A DNA stretch of 64,000 bases from Candidatus Pantoea bituminis (GCF_018842675.1 NZ_JAGTWO010000001.1:124001-188000); one strand, 5' to 3'; shown: positions 17,509 through 26,493, counted from the stretch's first letter. Made by a program: numbers and translations. The notes: generated by a model not told the origin, from the letters alone.

Positions 17509-18225
17509 ATGCGCCTTTATATGCTTTATCTGGGTACGATGCAGCCGGGTAACATTCCTGTGCCAGGATATTTAATTCAGACAAACGAAGGAATAAATAT
17601 CCTTGTAGATACCGGCTGGCCTCGTTCCTTTGTAGATACGCCTGCAAATCCGCCCGGTCTGACAGTTGAAATCAGACCCGAAGATACAGTTGAAGCTCGT
17701 CTTGAGGCTATCGGCGTGAATCCAGCCGATATCAGATACCTCATATGCACTCATCTTGATGAAGACCATTCCGGCAATCATGATTTATTCAGCAATGCGG
17801 AGCTCATCATTCAGAAAGAACATTACGAACTGGCCAGAAACGGGCATCCCCGCTTCAACGCAAATCGGGATTCATGGGGCCATCCGTCACTCCGGTATCG
17901 CCTGATTGAAGGTGATTATGAGCTTTTACCGGGCATCGTACTGCTTGAAACCAGTGGGCATGTTCCTGGTCACCAGTCTCTTTTAGTGCGGCTTTCTGAA
18001 ACAGGAACCGTTTTGCTTGCCGCTGACGCTGTTATGCATCACTCAATGGCAAATGCGGGTACACGCCAGATGTTTGTCACCGATATGGAGGATGAACCGG
18101 GTATCAGGCGGAGTACGCAAAAAATTGCAGACCTGGCTGAAAGCGAGAATGCGGCGTTCGTTGTTTACGGGCATGACACTGAGCAGTGGGCTTCGTTACG
18201 TCTTTCGCCGGCTTTTTATGAATAA
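17509..18225 (+). CDS. MBL-fold hydrolase, AHL-lactonase-like
   Basis: ATG 17509 is chosen because AAGAGAG lies eight bases upstream; an in-frame TTG at 17488 has no site. The 238-residue product is a metallo-beta-lactamase-fold hydrolase. Metal ligands appear in THLDEDHSGNH, SGHVPGHQSLLV, AADAV and YGHDTEQW. The last three match N-acyl homoserine lactonases of the AiiA/AttM group, whose members open the lactone ring of quorum-sensing signals. The usual HxHxDH has an Asp at the second position here (HLDEDH), as in some related subfamilies. A quorum-quenching role is plausible but the substrate is unproven. No luxI/luxR gene is nearby. It looks like cargo next to the recombinase. Confidence 0.75.
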   Translation: MRLYMLYLGTMQPGNIPVPGYLIQTNEGINILVDTGWPRSFVDTPANPPGLTVEIRPEDTVEARLEAIGVNPADIRYLICTHLDEDHSGNHDLFSNAELIIQKEHYELARNGHPRFNANRDSWGHPSLRYRLIEGDYELLPGIVLLETSGHVPGHQSLLVRLSETGTVLLAADAVMHHSMANAGTRQMFVTDMEDEPGIRRSTQKIADLAESENAAFVVYGHDTEQWASLRLSPAFYE

Positions 18226-18276
18226 TTTTAAGGCCATGCTCTGCTAACTGTTCATTGATGCCCTTACATTTTTAAT

Positions 18277-18326
18277 GTCAGCTTCTGACACAAGACTGTC
18301 CGCTAAGAGCGAGAAGCAGACCTTAA
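18277..18326. repeat. Interspersed palindromic element, compressed copy
   Basis: GTCAGCTTCTGACACAAGAC is a degenerate left arm, directly followed by GTCCGCTAAGAGCGAGAAGC and AGACCTTA, the right arm. The spacer between the arms seen in other copies (15549, 18949) is missing. It lies just downstream of the lactonase-like gene. Confidence 0.55.
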
Positions 18327-18375
18327 CGACCTGAAATGGCGATAAGTTTGGGCTAAAAATTTGCAGAGATAATGC

Positions 18376-18828
18376 TTAGAGTTCTCTCAACAGTCTGGCG
18401 GGATTGCCAGCATACACTCCTTTCACCAGTAAAGGCTTTGTAACCACACTGCCTGCACCAATCACCGCACCACTGCAAATGTCCGTTGTTAAAATTGTTG
18501 CTCCACTACCCACTGTTACCGCGTTACCTAATACGATATGTATCCAGCTTTCTGCAGAAGCATCAGGGCCGCCATTCTTGAACAGGTCGTTAGCAAAGGT
18601 TACGCCATGGCCTATAAAACAGTCTTTACCCAAGGTAACGTTCTCACAGATAAAGGTGTGAGACTGCACTCGGGTTCTGTCGCCTATAACGCATCCCTTT
18701 TGTATCTCTACAAATGGCCCTACGAAAACATCATCGCCCAGTTCACACTCATAGATGTTTACCGGCATGACTACTTTCACATTTTCACCTTGTTTTACGT
18801 CACGAATGCCACTTTCAATAACCTTCAT
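18376..18828 (-). CDS. Left-handed beta-helix acyltransferase (hexapeptide repeats)
   Basis: A 150-residue protein made of hexapeptide repeats (VVMPVNIYECELGDDVFVGP, VIGDRTRVQSHTFICENVTL, GKDCFIGHGVTFANDLF, VTVGSGATILTTDICSGAVI, GAGSVVTKPLLVKGVYAGNP). The terminal VYAGNPARL is typical of the family. It matches the WbpD/WlbB group of UDP-sugar N-acetyltransferases by length and by the N-terminal layout, with the proposed catalytic His perhaps in FIGHGVTF. Such enzymes acylate amino-sugars of surface polysaccharides. No polysaccharide gene cluster is nearby, so this is an isolated copy and the substrate is unknown. Weak ribosome site. Confidence 0.75.
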   Translation of the reverse strand: MKVIESGIRDVKQGENVKVVMPVNIYECELGDDVFVGPFVEIQKGCVIGDRTRVQSHTFICENVTLGKDCFIGHGVTFANDLFKNGGPDASAESWIHIVLGNAVTVGSGATILTTDICSGAVIGAGSVVTKPLLVKGVYAGNPARLLREL

Positions 18829-18948
18829 ATTATCTGTGTCCTTACTCGGGATGATTCGGCTCAGAATAGCTTAAAAAGCTCCGGGCAGTTTTTTATCTCT
18901 ATCAGGTGGCTAAACTAACCTGCATCCATTGTTTCGCGCACTATGATG

Positions 18949-19025
18949 GTTGCAAGGTCCGCTTCTGGCACAAAGCAGACTTTTGCACGGGGCAAGGTCC
19001 TTTATGAGCGAGAAGCAGACCTTGA
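18949..19025. repeat. Interspersed palindromic element, full copy
   Basis: CAAGGTCCGCTTCTGGCACA, then AAGCAGAC, a short spacer, GGCAAGGTCC, and GAGCGAGAAGCAGACCTTGA make up the most complete copy. Both arms form stem-loops. The outer CAAGGTC (left) and GACCTTG (right) are also complementary, so the whole unit is bounded by an inverted repeat. Other copies are at 14181, 15549 and 18277. Confidence 0.6.
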
Positions 19026-19061
19026 ATTTCAAAAAGTCCTACTGAGAGGGGCAGCAAAGAG

Positions 19062-19487
19062 TCAGGAACGAATGATTACTGTTAAAAAATTCTCTGTTTC
19101 GCTCCCTTCGTGCTCTATATAAACTTGCTGATTTAATTCGAATGTTTGGCCTTCTTTGCAGGGAACAGCGCTCTTTACATAATCGATTGAATAAGATATG
19201 CCACTATTAAGCCATTTAGCGCGTAGTTTCTGTGTTATATCTTCATTCAGCAACCAACTATCTGTTTTGCTTGAATGATTTACCACTACTATATCAAGAT
19301 TATTTAAAATCATATTTTTGGGAGGATTAGTAAGCTTAATAAACATAGCACTGCCGCTCAGCCAATCCAATTCGCGCTTGTTCAAATCTGCACCACTAAT
19401 AAATCGGCAGTGAGAGTGCTGAAAAAATGAGGCGATCTCTTTTTCATTAAAACCCAATTCAAGATAAACAAAGCACATTAGTAACAC
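19062..19487 (-). CDS. Hypothetical soluble protein
   Basis: A 141-residue frame starting at 19487 without a clear ribosome site. It has coherent helical and strand blocks (FNEKEIASFFQHSHCRFISG, DIVVVNHSSKTDSWLLNEDI, KSAVPCKEGQTFELNQQVYI). The true start may lie upstream in another frame, since the N terminus (MLLMCFVYLELG) begins abruptly. No family recognised. Confidence 0.4.
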   Translation of the reverse strand: MLLMCFVYLELGFNEKEIASFFQHSHCRFISGADLNKRELDWLSGSAMFIKLTNPPKNMILNNLDIVVVNHSSKTDSWLLNEDITQKLRAKWLNSGISYSIDYVKSAVPCKEGQTFELNQQVYIEHEGSETENFLTVIIRS

Positions 19488-19599
19488 CAGAAGGCGATCG
19501 CTCAGTTGCGTCTCGTGGGTTATATCATTATCAGGGCTATGTTTTTTATAATCTAGACCGTGGGCTGTACTGTCCCTAAGCTTTTTGATTCTTGTGAAA

Positions 19600-19946
19600 T
19601 CATCCTCTGTAAATGATATGGCATTTTTCCGTTATCTCGCTGGGTAACTGAGCCGTGAGCCAGCTGTCATTTAGGCCCTGAGGAATGCCAGTATCATAGG
19701 AGTCGTAACTGGCAACCAGATATCCTGCCCCTTTTGCCAGCTTTACTACTTGCGGGTTCATGAAAGCAGCGGTCCAGTTATCTGTTCCCAGCCGCAAGCG
19801 TGATAATCCAGCCTGATGCAATGAATTAATGGCCGTTTCAGACAAGCCTGGCTCCCACTCTTCAGCCAGCACAAGAAGAGCGTAAAAATCAAACAAAAAA
19901 TTAAATCCCGACTAAATAACACGCCGCGTTCAGTGTGTGAGCCCAC
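19600..19946 (-). pseudogene. C-terminal fragment of an unknown, possibly glycosidase-like protein
   Basis: The frame from GTG 19946 (GSHTERGVLFSRDLIF) joins the downstream frame (FDFYALLVLAEEWEPGLSET, GYLVASYDSYDTGIPQGLND, SWLTAQLP) when one base is added to the A run at 19895-19900 (T on the coding strand). Sequence similar in style continues upstream without a start to about 20030 (NRIYLPWAQYFNC). This is the inside of a longer protein, cut at its 5' end. The motif SYDSYDT and aromatic-rich segments recall a sugar-processing barrel, but I cannot assign it. It is probably a relic between the island and the catabolic locus. Confidence 0.4.
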
Positions 19947-20194
19947 ACAATTAAAATATTGCGCCCAGGGAAGATAAATTCTGTTTAATAAAAAACATGA
20001 TGCTTGTTGCCGCCTGTCGAGAACCTTATTAATTTCTCAAACCAATGAATATCGTACCGCTTTTTGACGCATCCGAAAACCTGATATTTTCTTATATGCA
20101 CCCTGCTACCTACCGAAGCTAATATATCGGCTAAGGTAATTTACTTGGATAACCACGCCCACAGAGCGTGGTGTTAAGCAGATGATAAAATCGA

Positions 20195-21501
20195 TTAATC
20201 GCGTTCTCCGTTCGTTATGGCATCAACGTTATGAGGGAATAACCGGATCTCTGCCGCCCGGCGATGCGCTTGCATCCCTTCAGTACGACTTTGGCGAACG
20301 GCCGGTTCGGCAACGGCGGCAATTCCATGATCATCAATCCACTGGTGAGTGCAAATCTTGACATAAGCACCGACCCATAATCCTCCGGTATATCGGGCTG
20401 CTGCCATTGTTGGAAGTGTATGGTTTGTTCCGCAGCATTTGTCAGAAAACACCACGCTGGCATTTTGCCCAATAAATAACGAACCATAATTGCGGATTTT
20501 ACTGGCGGTTGCGTGTGGATCACGCGTGTGCACCTGGAGATGTTCGGTAGCAATATAATCGGCCCAGGCAATGAGCTGCGCTTCATCACGGCAGATAACA
20601 ATTTCCCCTGCCGTTTCCAGGCTTCGCCTGCAGTAGCCGCTGTTGGCAAATTCCTAAGCTGACGCTCAATTTCTGCCAGCGTTTCGTGGACAATGTGTGG
20701 GCTGGTGGTTGCCATGCCTACACGGGTGTGCACATCATGTTCAGCCTGAGCCAGAAGATCAGCAGCTAAGATGCGCGGATCGGCACTTTCATCGGCGACC
20801 ACGTAAATTTCGCTTGGGCCAGCCAAAGCATCAATGCCTACTTTGCCGAATACCTGACGCTTAGCTTCGTTAACGAAGGCGTTTCCGGGTCCAACAACTT
20901 TATTTACTTCCGGGACAGATTCTGTGCCCCAGGCCATCGCTGCAATTGCCTGCGCGCCACCGACCTTAAAAATGCGATGCGCACCCGCAAGATGGCAAAT
21001 AGCAATCATAGCCGGATGCGCACCCGGTGGCAGGCAGGCAATTATCTCATCGCATCCCGCCACTACTGCCGGGACAATCGACATCACGGGTGCAGATAAA
21101 ATGGGATAGCGCCCGCCGGGTATATAGCAGCCCACGGTTTGGATAGGGATAATACGATGTCCCAAATGCACACCCGGCAGCGTTTCAATCTCAAGCGGTT
21201 GCAGGGTTGCCAATTGCGCTTGGGCAAAACGCTTGACCTGGGCAATAGCAAACTCGCTGTCCTTGCGGGTTTGCGGATCAAGATCTGCGAGCGCGCTCGC
21301 AATCTCGTTTGGTGATACTTCGAAATTATCTGGGGTTGTTTTATCGAATTTCGCCGAGTAGTCGCGCAATGCGGCGTCGCCACGTTCACGTACTTGCTCA
21401 ATAATCGTTTGTACTGTCTTGCTGAGCGTTTGGTCTGCCTGCACGTCTTGCCCCTGCGGGCGTTTGATATATTCAATATCTGCTTCAGAAATCATGCCCA
21501 T
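20195..21501 (-). CDS. Histidinol-dehydrogenase-like dehydrogenase (HpsN type), copy 1
   Basis: A 435-residue protein once the C run 20605-20608 gains one base. Family landmarks are [77 protein letters not shown] and EGMQAHRRAAEIR. These keep the HisD zinc ligands and the Glu-His catalytic pair. The segment [14 protein letters not shown] is typical of paralogues such as sulfopropanediol dehydrogenase and not of true HisD, so an NAD-dependent oxidation of a primary alcohol to an acid is likely. It is the last gene of the minus arm, three bases after the NTF2-like gene at 21505-22644, and about as long as the copy at 26593. Confidence 0.85.
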
Positions 21502-21504
21502 TTA

Positions 21505-22644
21505 TTACTCCTCCATTTGTCCCAGTTTGATTTGCGCCAGCATGGCCAGGTGGTCATATACCACCCATTCATCAACGATTTTGCCGTTGATAATGTGATA
21601 GTGAGACATGCCCATCACGAACAGACGTTCACCGGTGGGTTTGCCTAACTCGCCGTAACCCAAGTGATGGCCTTCCATAATCCAGCGAATTGCCACTTTC
21701 GTACCGCCTTCATCGCAGGGATTGGAGCAAATGTGTTGCGGCATCCACGCACCATCAGGGATCATGCCAATCAGTGCCAGCGTCTGGTGGATCACCGCTG
21801 CCTGACCGTATAACTCTTTCATTAATGGGCCATGCCACTGCACAGTCGGTGCGTAAACCTCTTTAATTTTACCGAGCATGCGGCGGTTATAGATTTCGTG
21901 CAGCCAGCGTAAGCACTGTTCTTCTGTGTCCGTGTGAGCAATGGAAGTATCGCATTCCATTTCCGGTGGATACTGCCCCAACATACGTCGATTCTCGCCG
22001 ATATCTGTGACACGAAAGCCCTTATCAAATTGCTCTTTGGCCATGCCATAAGCTACCGCGTCAGTATCCAGACCGAGTTGTCGCATCATCGACATGTTGT
22101 CGCTCACTACCCACTCGCGATAGATCTTGTTCTCGTAAATCATGCAGTCCGCCACCGTGCGGGTTACATATGTACGATTAGTCGGTTTACCAAGATGGCT
22201 ATACTGCGTATGGCGACCACTGCCGGTCACCAGATGCGAAGTATAAAATCCTTCAACGTCGTTGCCGTTCCAGATAACCTGCGTCGCCATCCCGCGACGT
22301 TCTGGAAAAGCAATGAGGCGTTGCAACGTATCCTGAACCACTTGCTCGCGGGTATACATGGTGCCGAGTGCGTTATATAAAACGCAGTTGTGCGTATAAT
22401 GTGTATAAATTAATCCGACATCACGTTCATCCCATATTTTATGCGTGCAGCGCACAATGTAATCGACAATATCGGTATAGCAATCATCGAAGCCTCTTAA
22501 TGACTGAACGCGGGGGCGCTTTTCTGGGACGAGATCAATAAAGTCACGTCGCTCTACTTGTAATACAGGTTCATCTCGGTTCGATTTTACAGTGCTTTTA
22601 TCTGAAGTTATCGGGGCTTTATTCGTGGTTTCAGTTGAAGACAT
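21505..22644 (-). CDS. Tandem NTF2/SnoaL-like domain protein 1
   Basis: ATG at 22644 with AGGAG six bases upstream is preferred to the longer frame. The 379-residue product has two NTF2-like (SnoaL/ester-cyclase-type) domains after a disordered 40-residue start. Domain one includes DYIVRCTHKIWDERDVGLIY and YVTRTVADCMIYENKIYREW. Domain two includes WLHEIYNRRMLGKIKEVYAP and MGMSHYHIINGKIVDEWVVY. The closing pattern ...G.I..EW...D is typical of these small cone-shaped domains, which bind hydrophobic or polar small molecules and catalyse cyclisation, dehydration or isomerisation. It forms an operon with a second such protein and with a HisD-like enzyme. A direct catalytic role in the locus is inferred. 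Confidence 0.75.
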   Translation of the reverse strand: MSSTETTNKAPITSDKSTVKSNRDEPVLQVERRDFIDLVPEKRPRVQSLRGFDDCYTDIVDYIVRCTHKIWDERDVGLIYTHYTHNCVLYNALGTMYTREQVVQDTLQRLIAFPERRGMATQVIWNGNDVEGFYTSHLVTGSGRHTQYSHLGKPTNRTYVTRTVADCMIYENKIYREWVVSDNMSMMRQLGLDTDAVAYGMAKEQFDKGFRVTDIGENRRMLGQYPPEMECDTSIAHTDTEEQCLRWLHEIYNRRMLGKIKEVYAPTVQWHGPLMKELYGQAAVIHQTLALIGMIPDGAWMPQHICSNPCDEGGTKVAIRWIMEGHHLGYGELGKPTGERLFVMGMSHYHIINGKIVDEWVVYDHLAMLAQIKLGQMEE

Positions 22645-22843
22645 ATGAACTCCTGCTTTATATAAGTGCATGGTGGTTATTTACAGTGACCATTGTTTAG
22701 CGGTAAAGAAAGCCCTCACCTACCAATGGCGATAATGTTTAATTTAAATATTCAGACAGCAGGAATACCTGATAAATTAATTACCAAAATCAGATATTCT
22801 ATTTTTTTCGGGGAATAATATCCCCGACATTAAGCCTGCAAGA

Positions 22844-23815
22844 TTAATTCAGGATTTGTGACCAAATAGCTAATTCATCAATACCCAGGTATTCACGAAT
22901 AATTAAACCATCGCGTAACTCAAGTTGGGTGATTCCGGTAATAGAAATTGGTCGCCGTGTGGGTACGCCAAATTTGCCATACCCGTCGTGCCAGGTAAGC
23001 ATTGACCAACGCAGCGACAGACGTACCGGCTCATTGGCATCACGACGGACCACAAGATGATGCAGTTGCGTTTCGTTATCGGCGAATGAAGCACGATAAC
23101 CGGAAAGAAAACCGCCAATATCCTGCTCGCCGGTACGCAAAACATGGCCGGGTCCAAAAAGGGTCGCTGCGGGATGATAAAGACCCGGCACGACACCGCT
23201 ATTGCCACCCGCCCACATCGATAAATAACGTTCTATCAGACCAGCCAGCGGACCTTCAACATCATCGCCTTCTGGTCCCCCTGCCCAGCGGGCATCCATC
23301 TCTTCTGCAGTGACATTTTCCAGTCCAGCCTCACGGCGGCCGTTGGCGAGATGCTGGGCAAATTCCCGCACATCCAATCCAATTTGCGAGACGATGGCGG
23401 CTCTGTCTTGTAGCAGCCATTCCTGTCGCACTGCGCCTTCAGCGCAAACGCGATCGGCCCAGGTACGCAACCAAACCGATTTTCCGCTTGGTTTACCAAA
23501 GAATCCCTCGCCCTGATGCTGAATACAGGCCAGCGTACGTTGGGCGGCGTAATATTCATATTGTGGCGTGTGCGTACACAAAATATCTTCGGTTAATACC
23601 GTGCGTTGCGGAAAGCTGTGCATGGCTTCCAGTGTCAGACGCATAAACTGTGAGAGGTCGTTTAGCTGCTTTTCTGGCGTATGAAAAACCACTGGCGTTG
23701 CATAAAAATCCGCCAATTGGCCAATATCTTTTTGCTCCCAAACCTGATGGGTCAGCGTCAGAATAAACTGCTGTATAGAATCAAACTGAGGGCTAAAGCC
23801 CGGCAACCTGGTCAT
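22844..23815 (-). CDS. Tandem NTF2/SnoaL-like domain protein 2
   Basis: A 323-residue protein, again with two NTF2-like halves: FILTLTHQVWEQKDIGQLAD with WADRVCAEGAVRQEWLLQDR, and LIERYLSMWAGGNSGVVPGL with GITQLELRDGLIIREYLGID. It is a paralogue of the protein encoded downstream but more divergent. The start ATG overlaps the stop of the LacI gene (ATGA at 23812-23815), so the two are translationally coupled. A gap of about 200 bases separates it from the next gene (22644). Function within the locus is unknown. Confidence 0.72.
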   Translation of the reverse strand: MTRLPGFSPQFDSIQQFILTLTHQVWEQKDIGQLADFYATPVVFHTPEKQLNDLSQFMRLTLEAMHSFPQRTVLTEDILCTHTPQYEYYAAQRTLACIQHQGEGFFGKPSGKSVWLRTWADRVCAEGAVRQEWLLQDRAAIVSQIGLDVREFAQHLANGRREAGLENVTAEEMDARWAGGPEGDDVEGPLAGLIERYLSMWAGGNSGVVPGLYHPAATLFGPGHVLRTGEQDIGGFLSGYRASFADNETQLHHLVVRRDANEPVRLSLRWSMLTWHDGYGKFGVPTRRPISITGITQLELRDGLIIREYLGIDELAIWSQILN

Positions 23816-24882
23816 TCAACCTCCTGCGGTTTGAAGAGAGACAGCCCGTCTTTTTCAATAATGCCAAACTGTGGACGCCTTGCAGAATGGCGCACCACCA
23901 GTACACCAGGAACAACAACCTGTTCCGGCTCAATATTTTCACTCTCAATTTGTTTCATCAACAGCGCTATGGTGGCATTGACCATGGCATTGACGGGCTG
24001 TGAGGCAGACGTCAATGCATAAGAAGGCCAGCCCGAAGGACCGGTATCGTCATAGCCGATCACGGACAGATCTTCAGGAATACGCAGGCTAAATTTGAAA
24101 CGGGCGACATCCATTACCGTCAACGCCATATGATCATTTGCAGCGAAAATCGCATCCGGCGGCTGCGGCGAGGAGAATAATGCACAAGCCGCTTGTGCGG
24201 TCTTTTGCGCATCATAATCACCTTGCACGACGCGAATATCCTGAATTCCGTGACTGTGTAAGGTATTAACAAATGCATTCTGCCGGGCCATGTTGACCGA
24301 AGAATCCGCCAGCCCAGCAACGTAAGCGAAACGTTGATGCTGACCTGCGATCAAAAACTCAGCAATCTGCTGGGCGGCCGCTTCGTTGTCTGTATTCACG
24401 CTTGATGCAGTAGTATTTTCTTCACTGCGATTAAACATCACGACAGGAATACCGGCGGCGAGGCACTCATCAGAAAGCTCGATCGACAACGAAACTGAGG
24501 CCAGCACAATGCCGTCTACTCGATATTGCATAATTTGGTCAAAAATTCGGTCAGCATTTCCATCGCGATCACCAACAAACAGCAGCAAGTGGTAGTTCAG
24601 TTCATCTAGTTTTTGGGCCAGTGCTTCCAGTACCTGCGGATAAAACTGATTATCGAAATAGGACATCACCACACCGACAATGCGCGAACGTGCGGTATTC
24701 AGTGAACGGGCAATTGCATTTGGTCGATAACCCAGTTCGCGTGCAGCCTGCAGTACTTTTTCACGCGTGGCTGGTGAAATGCTGGCGCCTGGCGTAAATG
24801 TTCGAGATACCGCCGATTGTGATACACCCGCGATCTGCGCCACCTGCTGCGATGTTACCGGCCCAAAAGTCTTACGTTTCAT
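23812..24882 (-). CDS. LacI-family regulator of the catabolic locus
   Basis: A 356-residue regulator with HTH QQVAQIAGVSQSAVSRTFTP (about residues 10-29), hinge ARELGYRPNAIARSLNTARS, and a sugar-binding-type core (VVGVVMSYFDNQFYPQVLEA, DAIFAANDHMALTVMDVARF, LSVIGYDDTGPSGWPSYALT). It reads away from the MFS gene across a 366-base divergent region that contains two LacI-type operators. It is coupled to the NTF2-like gene downstream by an ATGA overlap, which places regulator and enzymes in one unit. It probably represses both arms and responds to a pathway substrate. Confidence 0.92.
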   Translation of the reverse strand: MKRKTFGPVTSQQVAQIAGVSQSAVSRTFTPGASISPATREKVLQAARELGYRPNAIARSLNTARSRIVGVVMSYFDNQFYPQVLEALAQKLDELNYHLLLFVGDRDGNADRIFDQIMQYRVDGIVLASVSLSIELSDECLAAGIPVVMFNRSEENTTASSVNTDNEAAAQQIAEFLIAGQHQRFAYVAGLADSSVNMARQNAFVNTLHSHGIQDIRVVQGDYDAQKTAQAACALFSSPQPPDAIFAANDHMALTVMDVARFKFSLRIPEDLSVIGYDDTGPSGWPSYALTSASQPVNAMVNATIALLMKQIESENIEPEQVVVPGVLVVRHSARRPQFGIIEKDGLSLFKPQEVE

Positions 24883-25026
24883 TGCTACTCTTCCTTATCT
24901 ACATTCCGCAACGATAATCATCCTGTTTAAACAAAGATTTAAATGAGTGCAATGAGGTTCAGGACAATCCCCTACCCAGCATATTGCTCTTCCGTTGACG
25001 TGCCTGTTTTTTATACTTACACCATT

Positions 25027-25044
25027 CTTGCATGCGTATGCAAG
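25027..25044. promoter_or_regulatory. LacI-type operator 1 of the catabolic locus
   Basis: CTTGCATGCGTATGCAAG is an 18-bp palindrome with mismatches only at one symmetric pair next to the central CG. It lies between the divergent LacI and MFS genes and is the best candidate binding site of the local LacI protein. Confidence 0.65.
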
Positions 25045-25116
25045 CGGCCAAATTATTTTTTTCACATTTACATTGTCAGGGTTTACAAAACTGAAACCTT
25101 TCCGTAACGTCGGGCT

Positions 25117-25132
25117 TTGAATACGTATGCAT
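25117..25132. promoter_or_regulatory. LacI-type operator 2 of the catabolic locus
   Basis: TTGAATACGTATGCAT matches operator 1 (TTGCATGCGTATGCAA) at 13 of 16 positions and keeps the central CG. The two centres are 89 bases apart, a distance that would permit looping by a tetrameric LacI-type repressor. Confidence 0.55.
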
Positions 25133-25248
25133 ATGATAAAAAAACGCCGTCAGTTTTACCGGTTACGCGAAATCGCAATCAACGATTTCACCGGTTAATG
25201 CCGTACTTGATTGGTTATAACCCATTAATCTTCAAGAGGTTCACCGCC

Positions 25249-26493
25249 ATGTTTCGTGCACTGTTTAGACGACCTGAAGTCAGTTTGTTTTTTACTATTA
25301 GCGTACTTTTCTTTATCTGCATCCACAGTATTGATGCGTTCCTTGCACCGATGTTGATTACCGAAGGAATGCAACCTGAAGTGGTGGGAATGATTATGGG
25401 TGCCAGCGGATTAGCGACGCTGCTTGTTCGTTTCCCCATTGGAATATTGTCGGATGTCGTAAGAAGCCGGAAAATTTTTATTCAGTTCAGCCTGCTGTTG
25501 CCCCTGGTGACCTGGCCGATTGCTTACTTCGAACCCAGCGCCGTGACGCTGTATCTCGCAAAGGCCGCAGATGGTTTTACTGCTGCAACCTGGGTTCTCT
25601 ATAACATTCTGTTCATTCGCTATTTTGATAAAAAAGAGGCACCTGCTGCCGTCGCTTTGCTGGCGCTGGCTGGCCCCTTGGGTGTGTTCATCGGTAACTG
25701 TATTGGCGGGGTGTTGATTCACTACTTCGACAAGAACATCAGCTACTTCATCTCCAGTGTCTCGGCACTTCTGGCGCTGATTCTGACATTTCGTATTAAG
25801 GAGTTTCACGATGCAGCCCGTGCGCCTACGTTAAAAGCATGTTTAAGCAGCGCAAAGCGCCAGCTATCAGATTCTTCAGTATGGTTTATCGGCCTGCTGG
25901 CCACCATTGTGATATTGGTGCCCTTTGCTACCCGAGATACCTTAACCCCGATTTATGCCCAGCAACTTGGCGCGCAGGCCGTTGTACTCACCCTGCTCAG
26001 TAATCTGCATCTTATTTTCTACGCACTGGCTATTGGATTGTGCAGTTCCGTTTTCTACAAACGCCTGGGTTTAGTGAATACCGCAGTGATTGGTATTTCC
26101 CTGCAGGTTATTTCCACTATTGGCATCCCCTTCACTACGAATATGTACATCATCTATTTGTGGCAGGCGATGGCGGGTTTCTCGTTCGGCATGGCTTTCG
26201 CCGTATTCATGTCATTGAGCGTGGTCAATACCGTTGAGTCGGAACAATCCACACGAATGGGGTTATTTCAGACGATTTACTCCTGCGGTATGTTTCTCGG
26301 ACCCGTTGCGATGGGTTTTATGTTGCAGCACATTAATTTAGCCTCCGGCTATCTCATGATTGGCGCGCTTTGCGTGGTGGCTGCCCTATTGACGCCGCTA
26401 GCCGTACGAAGTGTTAATCAGCGGCAGGTAAATGTTCAAGGCGATAAAGCACCCATAATCTCAGGCGCACAGGATTATGCGAATAAGATTTAA
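25249..26493 (+). CDS. MFS transporter
   Basis: The start at ATG 25249 (MFRALFRRPEVSLFF) has AGAGG about nine bases upstream and gives 414 residues with about twelve hydrophobic segments, the normal MFS length. The loop after helix 2 reads FPIGILSDVVRSRK, equivalent to the G-x-L-a-D-r-x-G-r-k signature of the superfamily, and FYKRLGLVN is the related loop in the second half. It is the first gene of the plus arm, 99 bases before the HisD-like gene, so it should import the substrate or export a product. The substrate is unknown. Confidence 0.88.
   Translation: MFRALFRRPEVSLFFTISVLFFICIHSIDAFLAPMLITEGMQPEVVGMIMGASGLATLLVRFPIGILSDVVRSRKIFIQFSLLLPLVTWPIAYFEPSAVTLYLAKAADGFTAATWVLYNILFIRYFDKKEAPAAVALLALAGPLGVFIGNCIGGVLIHYFDKNISYFISSVSALLALILTFRIKEFHDAARAPTLKACLSSAKRQLSDSSVWFIGLLATIVILVPFATRDTLTPIYAQQLGAQAVVLTLLSNLHLIFYALAIGLCSSVFYKRLGLVNTAVIGISLQVISTIGIPFTTNMYIIYLWQAMAGFSFGMAFAVFMSLSVVNTVESEQSTRMGLFQTIYSCGMFLGPVAMGFMLQHINLASGYLMIGALCVVAALLTPLAVRSVNQRQVNVQGDKAPIISGAQDYANKI

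Larger units (their letters stand above)
24883..25248. promoter_or_regulatory. Divergent promoter region of the catabolic locus
   Basis: This interval separates the minus arm (LacI start 24882) from the plus arm (MFS start 25249). It carries two CG-centred operator-like sites, at 25027-25044 and 25117-25132. The in-frame extension of the MFS gene upstream of 25249 is not supported by a ribosome site. Probable promoter elements, for example TTGCAT followed after 17 bases by AATTAT (from 25028), overlap the first operator, as expected for repression. Confidence 0.5.

Noticed and set aside
20195..21501. Assignment as the true histidinol dehydrogenase gene hisD
   Set aside because: No other his genes are present, there are two paralogues in the locus, and [14 protein letters not shown] is typical of the catabolic paralogues. 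The zinc ligands alone do not distinguish them.
25117..25248. An upstream in-frame start for the MFS transporter at TTG 25117
   Set aside because: It would overlap operator 2, adds a polar 44-residue extension unlike MFS proteins, and lacks a ribosome site. ATG 25249 has one.
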